A stretch of 64,000 bases of DNA, from NCBI RefSeq assembly GCF_029223485.1, contig NZ_JARHTP010000002.1:744001-808000 (forward strand). Reading direction: 5' to 3'. This DNA is from Streptomyces coacervatus (GTDB lineage: Bacteria > Actinomycetota > Actinomycetes > Streptomycetales > Streptomycetaceae). Of the stretch, positions 1 to 9,650 are shown piece by piece (the stretch's first letter is position 1; each line of letters starts with the position of its first letter). Position numbers and translations under genes: made by a program. The notes beneath the pieces were generated by a model that was not told where the DNA came from, ran no database searches, and saw only the letters and a program-made list of their open reading frames with translations.

Positions 1-218
1 AGCGCGGGCTGTTCGCCCCGGCCGGCTTCGACATGCCGGTCCAGTGCGTTGAAGCAGACGTTGAGCCGGCCGTCCGGAAACCAGCGGTAGAAGGGTGCGC
101 CCGAGGAGTCCAGGGCACGGGACGGCGCCACCTCCCAGTCGACGCCTTCCGCCGCCCCCAGCCAGAAGCCCTCCGGGTCTTCGAGGCTGGCCCGGAAGAC
201 GTCCTCGTACATTCCCAT
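1..218 (-). CDS. Propionyl-/acetyl-CoA synthetase, N-terminal part (runs off window)
   Basis: Only the first ~72 residues lie in the window. The translation (MGMYEDVFRASLEDPEGFW, then YRWFPDGRLN and ALDRHVEAGRG) matches the N-terminal ACAS_N region of AMP-forming acyl-CoA synthetases; the WFPDG and LDRHV motifs resemble propionyl-CoA synthetase (PrpE) more than classical Acs. Such enzymes activate a short-chain acid with ATP and CoA in the cytosol. The ATG at 218 is chosen because AAGGAG lies 225-230, 6 nt upstream; a second ATG at 212 is the alternative. Substrate (propionate, acetate or another acid) cannot be decided without the C-terminal half. Confidence 0.8.
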   Translation of the reverse strand, partial: MGMYEDVFRASLEDPEGFWLGAAEGVDWEVAPSRALDSSGAPFYRWFPDGRLNVCFNALDRHVEAGRGEQPA

Positions 219-269
219 CGCGCTCTCCTTGACCAGAGTTGTGGTGGCCTGCCTGCTCCCGCCCCCATC

Positions 270-1682
270 TCACATGTTGATCATATGACCGGCCAAGCCG
301 TGTACGGCCTCCTTGACCGCCTCGCCCAGGGTGGGGTGTGCATGCACATTGCGGGCGACCTCGTGGACGGTCAGGTCCCACTGCTGGGCCAAGGTCAGCT
401 CGGGCAGCAGCTCCGTGACGTCGGGGCCGATCAGGTGGCCGCCGATGAGCTCTCCGTGCGTCGCATCGCTGATCAGCTTCACGAAACCGGTGACATCGCC
501 CAGGCCGTGCGACTTGCCGTTGGCGGTGAAGGGGAACTTCGCCACCTTGACGTCGTACCCCAGGTCACGGGCCTGAGCCTCGGTGTAGCCGAAACTGGCG
601 ATCTGAGGCTGGCAGTAGGTGGCTCGCGGGATCATCACGTAGTCGAGCTCCATGGTCTCCGCGTCCGCGAGGGTCTCGGCGGCGATGATGCCCATCGCCT
701 CCGCGGCGTGCGCGAGCATCAGCTTGGCGGTCACGTCGCCGATCGCGTAGAGGTGAGGCACTGAGGTACGGCACCGACCGTCGACCTCGATCGCCCCGCG
801 CCCGTTGACCTGCACGCCGGTGTTCTCCAGGCCGTAGCCGGTGACGTTGGGCTGGAAGCCGATCGCCTGGAGGACCTTGTCCGCCTCCAGCACCTGCTGC
901 GAGCCGTCCTGGGCGGTGACGGTGACCCGGACCTGGGGGCCGGACTCGTCGATGGCGTCGACCCGGGTGGAGGTGAGCACGTCGACGCCGAGCCTGCGGT
1001 ACTGCTTGGCGAGCTCGGCGGAGACCTCGGCGTCCTCCAGCGGAGCGACGCGGTCCAGGAACTCGACGATCGTCACCTTCACGCCGTAGTTGTGCAGCAC
1101 ATAGGCGAACTCCACACCGATCGCTCCGGCACCCGCGATGACGATCGACTGCGGGAGGTCCTCGGCGAGGATCTGCTCCTCGAACGTCACCACGCGCGCG
1201 CTGCGCTTGGTGCCCGGCAGCAGCTTCGGCGTGGCGCCGGTGGCGATGATGCAGTGCTCGAAGCCGATGGTGCGGGTCTCGCCGTCATAGCCGGCCACCT
1301 GCAGGGTGTGCGGGTCGAGGAAGGTGCCACGGCCGTCGAATTCCGTGATCTTGTTCTTCTTCATCAGGTAGTGCACGCCCTTGACCCGGCCGTCCGCCAC
1401 CTTGCGGCTACGGCGGAACGCCTCCCCGTAGTCGAAGGTGACCTGACCCTCCACCTTGATGCCGAAGGTCTTCGCCTCGCGCGTGAAGATGTGCGCCAGC
1501 TCCGCGTTGCGCAGCAGGGCCTTGCTGGGGATGCACCCCACGTTCAGACAGACACCGCCCCAGTACTTCTCCTCGACGACAGCCACGCGTCTGCCCAGCT
1601 GGGCGGCGCGGACGGCGGCGACATAGCCGCCGGGGCCGGCTCCGAGGACGACGACATCGAAGTACTCGCCCTGCTCGTCCAT
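270..1682 (-). CDS. lpdA: Dihydrolipoyl dehydrogenase (E3)
   Basis: A 470-aa FAD/NAD disulfide oxidoreductase. The FAD-binding GAGPGG motif is near residues 14-19, the redox-active cysteines sit in [13 protein letters not shown] (Cys45, Cys50), the NAD-binding GAGAIGVEF is central, and the C-terminal [13 protein letters not shown] carries the His-Glu dyad. E3 reoxidises lipoamide in pyruvate and 2-oxoglutarate dehydrogenase complexes. The reading frame is open upstream to 1784, but the ATG at 1682 has AGAGGAAG just before it and gives the normal family N-terminus. It lies downstream of, and divergent from, the transporter at 1859. No E1 or E2 gene is next to it, so it is probably a stand-alone copy. 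Confidence 0.95.
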   Translation of the reverse strand: MDEQGEYFDVVVLGAGPGGYVAAVRAAQLGRRVAVVEEKYWGGVCLNVGCIPSKALLRNAELAHIFTREAKTFGIKVEGQVTFDYGEAFRRSRKVADGRVKGVHYLMKKNKITEFDGRGTFLDPHTLQVAGYDGETRTIGFEHCIIATGATPKLLPGTKRSARVVTFEEQILAEDLPQSIVIAGAGAIGVEFAYVLHNYGVKVTIVEFLDRVAPLEDAEVSAELAKQYRRLGVDVLTSTRVDAIDESGPQVRVTVTAQDGSQQVLEADKVLQAIGFQPNVTGYGLENTGVQVNGRGAIEVDGRCRTSVPHLYAIGDVTAKLMLAHAAEAMGIIAAETLADAETMELDYVMIPRATYCQPQIASFGYTEAQARDLGYDVKVAKFPFTANGKSHGLGDVTGFVKLISDATHGELIGGHLIGPDVTELLPELTLAQQWDLTVHEVARNVHAHPTLGEAVKEAVHGLAGHMINM

Positions 1683-1858
1683 GACGCTTCCTCTCTGCGG
1701 GACCGGGAGACCCTGACCATCATCCAAGGCAGACGTAGAGGCCGCACTTACACTCCGGCCCCGAACTATGTTGTCCCACCACATGTGCGCCTGACCTGCG
1801 GATTCCTACGGTGTTCCGACACGAACCCGTCCCCACTGCACACGAGGAAGTGGCGCAC

Positions 1859-3244
1859 ATGGCCTCCGGAACCACCGCTCCCCCACCACCCGCGAACCTC
1901 CGTCGCATCGTCGCCGCCAGCCTCATCGGCACGACCATCGAGTGGTACGACTTCTTCCTCTACGGTTCCGCCGCGGCGCTCGTCTTCAACAAGCTGTTCT
2001 TCCCGGACTCGGATCCCCTGGTCGGCACCCTCCTCTCCTTCCTGACGTACGCCGTCGGATTCGCCGCCCGTCCGCTGGGCGCACTGGTCTTCGGGCACTA
2101 CGGCGACCGGATCGGCCGCAAGAAGCTGCTGGTGCTGAGTCTGCTGCTGATGGGCGGGGCGACGTTCGCGATCGGGTTGCTGCCGACGCATGCGACGGTC
2201 GGCGCCGCCGCGCCCGTGCTGCTGACCGCCCTGCGCCTGATCCAGGGCTTCGCGCTGGGCGGCGAGTGGGGCGGGGCCGTGTTGCTGGTGTCCGAGCACG
2301 GGGATGCCCGACGGCGCGGCTTCTGGGCGTCGTGGCCGCAGACCGGTGCGCCCGCCGGGCAGTTGCTCGCGACGGGGGTGCTGTCCCTGCTGACGGCCGC
2401 GCTGTCGGACGACGCCTTCGCGTCGTGGGGCTGGCGGATCCCGTTCCTGCTCTCCGGCGTACTGGTGATCGTCGGTTTGTGGATTCGTCTTTCTGTCGAT
2501 GAATCGCCCGTGTTCCAGCAGGCGTTGGCGCAGGCCGAGGCCCGCAAGGCCGACCGGACCGCGGAGGCGGAGAAGCTGCCGCTCGTGTCAGTGCTGCGCC
2601 ACCACTGGCGGGACGTGCTGGTGGCCATGGGCGCACGTATGGCGGAGAACATCAGCTACTACGTCATCACCGCCTTCATCCTCGTCTACGCCACCACGTC
2701 GGCGGGTGTCTCCAAGCAGACCGCGCTCAACGCGGTGCTGATCGCGTCGGCGGTGCACTTCGCGGTCATCCCGGCCTGGGGCGCCTTGTCGGACCGGGTC
2801 GGACGCCGTCCGGTGTATCTGCTGGGCGCGGTCGGCGTCGGGCTGTGGATGTTCCCCTTCTTCTCCCTCATCGACACCGGCGGCTTCGGCAACCTGGTCC
2901 TCGCGGTCACGGTGGGCCTGGTGCTGCACGGTGCGATGTACGCGCCTCAAGCCGCCTTCTTCTCCGAGATGTTCGCGACCCGGATGCGCTACTCCGGTGC
3001 CTCCATCGGCGCCCAGTTCGCCTCCGTCGCCGCGGGCGCGCCGGCGCCGCTCATCGCCACCGCGCTGCTGGCCGACTACGACAGCTCCACCCCGATCGCC
3101 CTGTATGTCATCGCCGCGGCGCTCGTGACCGTCGTCGCCGTGGGCGCGGCCAAGGAGACCCGGCACCGGGACCTGGCCGCGGTCGAACCGTCCGTGGGCG
3201 AGGAGCAGGCGAGGGCCACGGCGGCGGACGCGCGCACCGTGTGA
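1859..3244 (+). CDS. MHS-family MFS transporter
   Basis: A 461-aa, 12-TM major facilitator of the metabolite:H+ symporter group (ProP/ShiA-like). Diagnostic segments are IEWYDFFLYG in TM1, GHYGDRIGRKK between TM2 and TM3, QGFALGGEWGGA, and SDRVGRRP in the second half. These proteins import carboxylates, shikimate or osmolytes with protons; the substrate is not readable from sequence. The frame opens at a GTG at 1811, but the ATG at 1859 has GAGGAAG at 1844-1850 and gives the standard N-terminus. TACGGT near 1808 is a possible -10. It converges on the PucR regulator across a strong hairpin, and with the SDR at 5314 suggests uptake of a short-chain hydroxy acid (inference). Confidence 0.88.
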   Translation: MASGTTAPPPPANLRRIVAASLIGTTIEWYDFFLYGSAAALVFNKLFFPDSDPLVGTLLSFLTYAVGFAARPLGALVFGHYGDRIGRKKLLVLSLLLMGGATFAIGLLPTHATVGAAAPVLLTALRLIQGFALGGEWGGAVLLVSEHGDARRRGFWASWPQTGAPAGQLLATGVLSLLTAALSDDAFASWGWRIPFLLSGVLVIVGLWIRLSVDESPVFQQALAQAEARKADRTAEAEKLPLVSVLRHHWRDVLVAMGARMAENISYYVITAFILVYATTSAGVSKQTALNAVLIASAVHFAVIPAWGALSDRVGRRPVYLLGAVGVGLWMFPFFSLIDTGGFGNLVLAVTVGLVLHGAMYAPQAAFFSEMFATRMRYSGASIGAQFASVAAGAPAPLIATALLADYDSSTPIALYVIAAALVTVVAVGAAKETRHRDLAAVEPSVGEEQARATAADARTV

Positions 3245-3257
3245 CCTCCGGGAGCCC

Positions 3258-3286
3258 GACCCCCGTACGCCTCGCGTACGGGGGTC
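3258..3286. terminator. Bidirectional hairpin terminator
   Basis: Perfect inverted repeat GACCCCCGTACGC / GCGTACGGGGGTC with a 3-nt CTC loop, lying between the convergent stops of the MHS transporter (3244) and the PucR regulator (3285, whose stop codon it overlaps). A 13-bp GC-rich stem with a tiny loop fits a terminator for both strands; a U-tract is absent, as is common in Streptomyces. Confidence 0.8.
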
Positions 3287-5237
3287 AGTGCGTTGCTGCG
3301 CGGGCCGACAACCGGTGCAGGCGCAGGGCGAGTTGGATCTCCAGGGTGCGGGCGGGGTCCTGCCAGTCGTCACCCAGGAGGCGGGCGACGCGCTCCAGGC
3401 GCTGCGCAACTGTGTTGACGTGGACGTGGAGTTCGTCCTTGGTGCGGGCCGGGCTCATGCCGCAGGTGAAGTAGGCGTCGAGGGTGCGTACGAGGTCGGT
3501 GCCGCGTCGTTCGTCGTAGGCGACGACGTGTCCGATCGTGCGGTCGACGAAGCCGGCGATGTCCCGGTCCCCGGCTAGCAGCAGGCCGAGGAAGCCGAAG
3601 TCCTCGGCTGCGGCTCCGTCGCCGGGGCGGCCGAGCAGCCGCAGGGCGTCCAGGCAGCGTCGGCCCTCCGCGTAGGCGGCGGCCGCGGTGTCGGGGTGGG
3701 CGGCGAGGTCCTGGACGGGGGCGGAGGCGCCGACGGTGACCGCCTCGTGGACCGCCGTGCCCAGCTGGTGGGCGGTACGGCGGGCCAGGTCGGTGGCGGT
3801 GTCGCCGGCGGCCAGCGGCAGCAGCAGGACGGTGCCGCCGTCGCGCGCGGCGGCCAGGCCGTGCCGGGTCGCGGCGAGGTGCGAGGCGGCGGACCACAGG
3901 CGCCGGCGGGCGGCCGCCTCCTGGTCGGCGTCGGGGGCGGCGCCGTCGAGTCGGGCGGCGAGCACCACATGGGTGGCGTCGAGGTCGGCATGGAGCCGGG
4001 ACGCGCGCTCGCGCAGCAGGCGCGGGTCGCGGTCGCGGGCGTCGAGGAGATCGTCCAACAGCTCGCCGCGGACGCGCTGTTCGGCCTCGGCGGCCGAGCG
4101 TCTGGCGAGCAGCAGCAGCGAGGTGACCATCGCGGCGCGTTCCAGGGTGAGCTGGTCCACGGGGTCGAGGCCGGGGTGGCCGTGCAGGACCAGCGCGCCG
4201 AGCAGTTCGCCGCCGGCGGCCACGGCGGCGACCCAGTCGTCGTCGTGGCGTACGGCGTGTCCTTCGGCCCGGGAGGCCTCCAGGGGTGCCGTCGGTGCGT
4301 CGACGGCCTCGGTGAACTCGACCGTGCCGTCGAGGACTTGGGAGACCGCCGCGGCCACGTCGTGGACCCCGCCGCCGCGCAGCACGAGCTCCGCGAGCCG
4401 GTCGTGGACGTCGGAAGCACGCTCGATGACGGCGCTGCGATCCCGGATGATCTCGTTGGCGCGCTCCAGGCCGGCGAGGGCCGAGCGGGTCTCGGCGAGG
4501 AGATTCGCGCTGTCGATGGCGGCCGCGGCCAGGGCGGCGAACGAGCCGAGCAGCGCGATCTGCTCCCGTTCGAAGACCCGGGCGCGCCGGTCGGCCGCGA
4601 ACAGGACGCCGATGACGTGGTGCCCCAGCATCAGTGGCACGCCGAGGATGGCGACCAGGCCCTCGTCCCGTACGCCGGTGTCGATGGCGTTGGTGTGCTG
4701 GAAGCGGTCGTCCTTGAAGTAGTCGTCGGTGACATACGGGCGGGCCGTCTGGGCCACGAGGCCGCCGAGGCCCTCCCCCATGCCGAGCCGCAGCTGCTGG
4801 AAGCGGGCGGCGACCGAGCCCTCGGTGACCCGCATATAGGTGTCGCCGCGGTCCGGGTCGTTCAGGCTGAGGTAGGCGACGTCCGTGCCGAGCAGTGAGC
4901 GGGCGCGCTGCACGATCGCCTGCAGTACGGCGTCCAGGTCGCGCAGGCCCGCCAGGTCGTGGGCGGTCTCGAAGAGCGCGGACAGCTCGGCCTCCCGGCG
5001 GCGACGCCCCTCCAGTTCCGCGCGCACGCGCAGCGCGAGCAGCTTGGCGCGCTCGAGCGCGGCTATCGCCTCGGCGGGCTGTGCCTCGGCGCGGGCCAGC
5101 AGCACCGGCTGCTCATAGGCGTCGGCGGACGCACCCCTGGCCAGCAGCTCAAGGAACGGCGCCTCGGCGTCGCCGAGCGCCGCTCCGGCCGATTCGGCAT
5201 CGGTGCGCTCGGCGGACTGCACGTGATCGCGGGACAT
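3285..5237 (-). CDS. GAF-domain PucR/CdaR-type transcriptional regulator
   Basis: A 650-aa regulator. An N-terminal helical stretch (about residues 60-95) leads into a GAF domain (about 95-245: LFETAHDLAGL, GEGLGGLVAQTARP, GVPLMLGHHVIGVL), a middle GGDEF-like CdaR region, and a C-terminal PucR helix-turn-helix (TLDAYFTCGMSPARTKDEL followed by LHVHVNTVAQRLERV). This architecture is typical of Streptomyces PucR activators of catabolic genes. The ATG at 5237 is preferred over 5255 because AGGA precedes it. It lies 76 nt downstream of the SDR on the same strand and likely shares its transcript; the adjacent MHS transporter is a plausible target. Ligand unknown. Confidence 0.88.
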   Translation of the reverse strand: MSRDHVQSAERTDAESAGAALGDAEAPFLELLARGASADAYEQPVLLARAEAQPAEAIAALERAKLLALRVRAELEGRRRREAELSALFETAHDLAGLRDLDAVLQAIVQRARSLLGTDVAYLSLNDPDRGDTYMRVTEGSVAARFQQLRLGMGEGLGGLVAQTARPYVTDDYFKDDRFQHTNAIDTGVRDEGLVAILGVPLMLGHHVIGVLFAADRRARVFEREQIALLGSFAALAAAAIDSANLLAETRSALAGLERANEIIRDRSAVIERASDVHDRLAELVLRGGGVHDVAAAVSQVLDGTVEFTEAVDAPTAPLEASRAEGHAVRHDDDWVAAVAAGGELLGALVLHGHPGLDPVDQLTLERAAMVTSLLLLARRSAAEAEQRVRGELLDDLLDARDRDPRLLRERASRLHADLDATHVVLAARLDGAAPDADQEAAARRRLWSAASHLAATRHGLAAARDGGTVLLLPLAAGDTATDLARRTAHQLGTAVHEAVTVGASAPVQDLAAHPDTAAAAYAEGRRCLDALRLLGRPGDGAAAEDFGFLGLLLAGDRDIAGFVDRTIGHVVAYDERRGTDLVRTLDAYFTCGMSPARTKDELHVHVNTVAQRLERVARLLGDDWQDPARTLEIQLALRLHRLSARAATH

Positions 5238-5313
5238 GCTCACAGGATTCCTCATCGCACCGTCGCCCCGTCAGCCCTGTGGACAACTCGTACCTGCCCG
5301 GGCGCGGGCCTGG

Positions 5314-6114
5314 TCAGTGCGCCGTCCAGCCGCCGTCGAGGACGAGCGAGGTGCCGGTCACGAAGGAGGCCTGCGGGCTGCAGAGATAGGCCACGGCCTC
5401 GGCGACCTCCTCCGGTTCGATGAGCCGTTTGACGGCGCTGTCCTGCAGCAGCACCTCCGCCAGGACGCGCTCTGCGGGGATGCCGTGCGCCTGGGCCTGG
5501 TCGGCGAGCTGCTTCTCGACCAGAGGGGTGCGCACATAGGCGGGGTTCACACAGTTCGAGGTGACGCCGTGGGGGGCGCCTTCGAGGGCGGCGGTCTTGG
5601 ACAGGCCCTCCAGGCCGTGTTTGGCGGCCACATAGGCCGACTTGTAGGCCGAGGCGCGCAGCCCGTGGACGGAGGACACATTGACGATGCGGCCCCACCC
5701 CTGGCCGTACATGTGGGGCAGCGCTCCACGGATGAGGCGGAAAGGAGCCTCCAGCATCACGGTGAGCACGGTGTGGAAGACCTCGGGCGGGAACTCCTCG
5801 ATGGGGCGCACCAGCTGCAGCCCGGCGTTGTTGACCAGGACGTCGGTGCCCGCGGCGGCGAGTTCGGCAGCGTCGAGGTCGGTGAGGTCGAGGACGTGCG
5901 GTTCGATGGTGCCCGCGAGGCCCTGGGACTGCTCTGCAAGGGACTCCAGGCCCGTGGCGTCCCGGTCGACCGCCCTCACCTTGGCCCCGGCGGCCGCCAG
6001 GCGCAGCGCACAGGCGCGGCCGATGCCGCCGGCGGCGCCGGTGACGAGGGCGGTGCGGCCGCCGAGGTCGAGGGAGGGGGCGTGGGGGGCCGGGAGGGCG
6101 CTGGGCGGGGTCAT
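5314..6114 (-). CDS. 3-hydroxybutyrate dehydrogenase-like SDR
   Basis: A 266-aa short-chain dehydrogenase/reductase. The nucleotide-binding TGAAGGIG motif is near residues 25-32, NNAG near 95, and the catalytic Ser-Tyr-Lys appear in SSVHGLRAS and KSAYVAAKHG. The segments PAYVRTPLVEKQ and LLQDSAVKRLIEPEEVAE are characteristic of D-3-hydroxybutyrate dehydrogenases, which oxidise 3-hydroxybutyrate to acetoacetate with NAD. There is no ribosome site; instead TAGGGT sits 6 nt before the ATG, so the mRNA is probably leaderless. It heads a likely two-gene unit with the PucR regulator. The hydroxybutyrate assignment is from family resemblance only. Confidence 0.85.
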   Translation of the reverse strand: MTPPSALPAPHAPSLDLGGRTALVTGAAGGIGRACALRLAAAGAKVRAVDRDATGLESLAEQSQGLAGTIEPHVLDLTDLDAAELAAAGTDVLVNNAGLQLVRPIEEFPPEVFHTVLTVMLEAPFRLIRGALPHMYGQGWGRIVNVSSVHGLRASAYKSAYVAAKHGLEGLSKTAALEGAPHGVTSNCVNPAYVRTPLVEKQLADQAQAHGIPAERVLAEVLLQDSAVKRLIEPEEVAEAVAYLCSPQASFVTGTSLVLDGGWTAH

Positions 6115-6168
6115 GTGTCGACCCTAGGCAGCACTCCCGCCACCCCACATGTGCTCACCACCCATACT

Positions 6169-6648
6169 TCACTCGGAACTCGTGGGCTCGAACCATGTGG
6201 GTTCGTCGATCAGCGCCTGCTTGATCCGGAAGTGATGGAAGTCGGTCATCTCGGGCAGCTCATCCAGCGCGAACCAGCCGACCGCCAAGGACTCGTCGTC
6301 GTTCACCCGGGCCTCGCCGTCGATGACGCGGCAGCGGAAGCACAGATCCATGAACTGGCAGGTGTCGCCGTTGGGGTAGGTGACCTCCCGTCCGGACCGC
6401 ACTGCGATCAGCCGCTCGACGGCGACCCGGACGCCCGTCTCCTCCCGCACCTCGCGCACGACGGCGGCGGCGGGCTGCTCACCGGGGTCCGGGATGCCGG
6501 AGATCAGCGCCCACCGGTGGTTGTCCGCACGCTGCCCGAGCAGGACTCTGCCCTCACCGTCGAAGACGACGGCGCTCACGCCGGGAAGCCAGAGCAACTG
6601 GTGGCCCGCGGAGGCCCGGATCTCGCGAATGAACTCAGGAGTTGGCAT
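6169..6648 (-). CDS. Nudix hydrolase
   Basis: A 159-aa protein with a complete Nudix box: Gly-x5-Glu-x7-Arg-Glu-Val-x-Glu-Glu-x-Gly-Val around residues 52-74 (GIPDPGEQPAAAVVREVREE). Nudix enzymes hydrolyse a nucleoside diphosphate linked to another moiety, using Mg2+ bound by the REVREE glutamates. The later segment YPNGDTCQFMDLCFRCRV resembles the subgroup often annotated as NADH pyrophosphatase-like or MutT-like, but the substrate is not decidable. TAGGGT lies 7 nt before the ATG and there is no Shine-Dalgarno sequence, so translation is probably leaderless. It follows the SDR gene on the same strand with its own promoter. Confidence 0.9.
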   Translation of the reverse strand: MPTPEFIREIRASAGHQLLWLPGVSAVVFDGEGRVLLGQRADNHRWALISGIPDPGEQPAAAVVREVREETGVRVAVERLIAVRSGREVTYPNGDTCQFMDLCFRCRVIDGEARVNDDESLAVGWFALDELPEMTDFHHFRIKQALIDEPTWFEPTSSE

Positions 6649-6716
6649 GACACCGACCCTAAGGGGCCGGTGTCACGGTCCCGGCGCACTTCACGGGGCG
6701 TGCGCCGGGCGTACGG

Positions 6717-8327
6717 CTACACGTCCCGGGCGCGCCGCCCGCGCACCCCGGCGCCGATCGCCCAGCCGAGTCCGCCCGCGGCGACCAGCACCAGGGCGAT
6801 CTCCGGCAGGATGCCCACCCGGGTGGCAGGTGTCTCGGACGACCGCAGCGGCACCTTCTGCACCAGGTGGGCGGGCACGAACATGCCGGTCTTCTGGGTG
6901 ATCTTCCCGTCCGGCATGATGATCGCGCTGACGCCGCTGGTGACCGGCACCGTCACGGTCCGGCTGTGCTCGACGGCACGGACGCGGGACATGGCGAGCT
7001 GCTGGTAGGTCATCTCGCTGCGGTCGAAGGTCGCGTTGTTGCTCGGCACGGAGATCAGCTGCGCGCCGTCGGTGACCTCGGAGCGTACGGCCCAGTCGAA
7101 GGCGGCCTCGTAGCAGGTGACCAGGCCGACCTTGGCGTCGGCCATGGTGAACACTCCCGGCTTGGTGCCCCGGCTGAAGTCCTGGCGGACCATCGACGTC
7201 CAGTTGCTGTTGATCGCGCCGATGAGGGAGCGCAGCGGCAGATATTCGCCGAACGGCTGGATCTGCCGCTTGTCGTAGCTGTCGACGGGGCCCTTCTTGG
7301 GGTCCCACAGGATCTGCTCGTTCCACAGCTTGCCGTCCCGCTCGACCACGCCGCCGACCGAGACGGGCACACCGATCGCCTTGGCCGCGCTGTCGATGAC
7401 CGCGTACGCGTCGGCATTGGCGAACGGGTCGACGTCGGAGGAGTTCTCCGGCCACAGCACGAGGTCGGGCTTGGGCGTCTTGCCGGCCTTGACCTCGGCG
7501 GCCAGGCGCTTCGTCTCGCGCGCGTGGTAGTCGAGCACGGCACGCCGCTGGGCGTTGAACTCCAGCCCGGAGCGGGGCACATTGCCCTGGATGAGTGCCA
7601 CGGTCGCATAGCCGTTCTCGGCCTTGTCGCTGACCAGCGAGCGGGCGGCCACCGCGCCGGCCACCGGGACGGCCACACTGAGAAGGGCGACCGCCGCGGC
7701 CGACCGCTGGACGGCTCGGATGCGCCGCGCATCCAGGGCCAGGCGTACGAGCTCGTAGAGGCCGAAGCCGCACAGGACGACCGCGAAGCCGAGCACTGGC
7801 GTGCCGCCGAGCGCGGCCAGCGGCAGGAAGACGCCGTCGGCCTGACCGAATGCGATCTTGCCCCAGGGGAAGCCGTTGAACGGCACGCGCGCGCGTGCCG
7901 CCTCGCCCGCTATCCACACCGCGGCCGCCCAGATGGGCCACGCGGGCAGCTTCGACACGACGGCGACTCCCGCACCGACCAGCGCGACGAAGATCGCCTC
8001 GATCGCCACCAGTGCCAGCCAGGGCACGGAGCCGACCTCCACCCCGGTCCACACCAGCAGCGGCAGCAGGAAGCCGAGGCCGAAGAGGTAGCCGAGGCCG
8101 AGGCCCGCCTTCCAGCTGCGCCCGCGCAGCACCCAGCCGAAGACGGCGAAGGCCGGAACGGCCAGCCACCACACGGTGCGCGGCGGGAAACTGACGTAGA
8201 GCAGCACTCCGGAGAGCGCGGCGGCGAGGGCCGGAACGAAGCGTACGAGGCTCGCCGCGCGCGATGCGGGTGCGCCCTGCGGCTGCAACTGTTCCGACTC
8301 GTCCACGGAGGTAGCGGTGACGGTCAC
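6717..8327 (-). CDS. lnt: Apolipoprotein N-acyltransferase
   Basis: A 536-aa membrane enzyme that adds the third acyl chain to the N-terminal Cys of lipoproteins. About eight hydrophobic segments fill residues 28-230, followed by an extracytoplasmic nitrilase-type domain with the catalytic triad visible as Glu294 (LWPENSSD), Lys353 (DKRQIQPFGEY) and Cys405 (GLVTCYEAAF), then a last TM helix. The frame runs open far upstream to 9419, but that part is shadow coding. The GTG at 8327 is chosen because TACACT lies exactly 6 nt upstream, giving a leaderless start, and because it gives the family length. It is divergent from the O-antigen-ligase-like gene. Streptomyces commonly carry two Lnt paralogues; which one this is cannot be said. 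Confidence 0.92.
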   Translation of the reverse strand: MTVTATSVDESEQLQPQGAPASRAASLVRFVPALAAALSGVLLYVSFPPRTVWWLAVPAFAVFGWVLRGRSWKAGLGLGYLFGLGFLLPLLVWTGVEVGSVPWLALVAIEAIFVALVGAGVAVVSKLPAWPIWAAAVWIAGEAARARVPFNGFPWGKIAFGQADGVFLPLAALGGTPVLGFAVVLCGFGLYELVRLALDARRIRAVQRSAAAVALLSVAVPVAGAVAARSLVSDKAENGYATVALIQGNVPRSGLEFNAQRRAVLDYHARETKRLAAEVKAGKTPKPDLVLWPENSSDVDPFANADAYAVIDSAAKAIGVPVSVGGVVERDGKLWNEQILWDPKKGPVDSYDKRQIQPFGEYLPLRSLIGAINSNWTSMVRQDFSRGTKPGVFTMADAKVGLVTCYEAAFDWAVRSEVTDGAQLISVPSNNATFDRSEMTYQQLAMSRVRAVEHSRTVTVPVTSGVSAIIMPDGKITQKTGMFVPAHLVQKVPLRSSETPATRVGILPEIALVLVAAGGLGWAIGAGVRGRRARDV

Positions 8328-8573
8328 TCCGGGAGTGTACGGCGGGTGACCTTGACACGGACAGCGCGGTCCGTATGGCAGCACGGGTCGCTGCGCGGCG
8401 CAGGGGCCGCATCGTTCCTGCGTAACTCGGCCCAACTCATCCACAAAACGTCCCTCAGCCGTTACGGTGTGCCCAGCCACAGTCGCCTGGCCGGTCACGG
8501 CCTCGGCGGCCTGGGTCGTGCGAGGTCGGGGGGCTTCGGTTCCGGTTCGGGGGGCGGGGTGGGTTCCACAGGG

Positions 8574-9641
8574 ATGACGTCTGAGGCCGGTCCTGGGGAG
8601 GTCGGCGAGAGACGAAACGTTTCTGACGCGGTGGGCGTTGTGGTGCTCGGGGCGTGTGCCACCTGGTCGCTGATCACGGCGACCGTGCATGAGGGCCGCC
8701 CGGAGGGCGTGCTGCTCGCGGTGCTGGCGGTGGCCGCCGGTTATGCCGTGGGGCGGATCTGCGGGGCGTTGCTGCCGGTGGCCGCGCCGTGTGCCGGGGC
8801 GCTGGCCGGGCTGGGCCTTGCGGTGGCCGTGCCGCACCTCGCCCCGGGGCCCCAGATCGTCGCACCGCTCGGACACGCCGGCGCCACTGCCGCACTGCTG
8901 ACCCTGTGCGCGGGCGCGGCGTGCTGCGCGGCCTGGGCGGCCGAGTCCTCGGCGGGACGGTTCGCCATGGGCGCGCTGGCGGCCGGCATCACCGTGGCAG
9001 CGGCCGTCCTGGGCTCGACCAGCGGTTTCTTCACCTGTACGGTTGTCGTGCTGTGCTCCCTGGCCGCCGGCCGCATGCGCAGCCGCGGCGCGGGCATCGC
9101 CGGCCTCGCCCTGACCGCGGCCCTGGTGACCTGTCTGACCTGGGCCGTCGCCGGAAACGCGCTGCCCGAGGGGCTCACCGCGTCCCTGGAAGGTCAGCTC
9201 ACCCCGCACCGGATCCAGCTGTGGCAGGACGCCCTGCACCTGGCGCACCGCAACGCCGCCCTGGGCGTGGGGCCGGAGCGTTTCGGTGAACTGAGCACGA
9301 CGGCCGCCCGGACCCTGCTCTCGGACGGCAAGCCGCATTCGGCGCTGCTGCAGCAGGCGGCGGAACAGGGCGTCGTCGGCGTGGGCCTGCTGGGGGCGTC
9401 CTTCTGCTGGGTGCTGCATGCACTGTGGCGTTCTCCGCGCCCCACGCCGGTGGTGCTCACCGCGGGGGCGGCGCTGACGGCGATCGCGGCAATCGCCGCG
9501 GTCGGCAATGCGCTGAGCTTCACCGCGGTGTCGGTCGGCGCGGGCCTCCTTGCGGGCCTGGCCACGGCCCGGCCGCTCGCCGACGAGTCACCGCAGCCGG
9601 AGGTGGACGCACGCCCTCGCGGTGACCGGCTGACGCCGTGA
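8574..9641 (+). CDS. O-antigen ligase-like integral membrane protein
   Basis: A ~355-aa multi-pass protein with about nine to ten hydrophobic segments rich in Ala, Leu and Val. A soluble loop in the second half (about residues 200-270) contains RIQLWQDALHLAHRNAALGVGPERFG, which resembles the Wzy_C/O-antigen ligase signature (W-x-x-A-x9-GxGxxxF), followed by HSALLQQAAEQGVVGVGLL. Such proteins transfer or polymerise lipid-linked glycans at the membrane; the acceptor in a Gram-positive is unknown. The ATG at 8574 has no clear ribosome site, and the upstream frame stays open, so the start is uncertain. It is divergent from lnt and converges on the PH-domain gene with only 9 nt between stops. Confidence 0.68.
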   Translation: MTSEAGPGEVGERRNVSDAVGVVVLGACATWSLITATVHEGRPEGVLLAVLAVAAGYAVGRICGALLPVAAPCAGALAGLGLAVAVPHLAPGPQIVAPLGHAGATAALLTLCAGAACCAAWAAESSAGRFAMGALAAGITVAAAVLGSTSGFFTCTVVVLCSLAAGRMRSRGAGIAGLALTAALVTCLTWAVAGNALPEGLTASLEGQLTPHRIQLWQDALHLAHRNAALGVGPERFGELSTTAARTLLSDGKPHSALLQQAAEQGVVGVGLLGASFCWVLHALWRSPRPTPVVLTAGAALTAIAAIAAVGNALSFTAVSVGAGLLAGLATARPLADESPQPEVDARPRGDRLTP

Positions 9642-9650
9642 CGTGGCTGA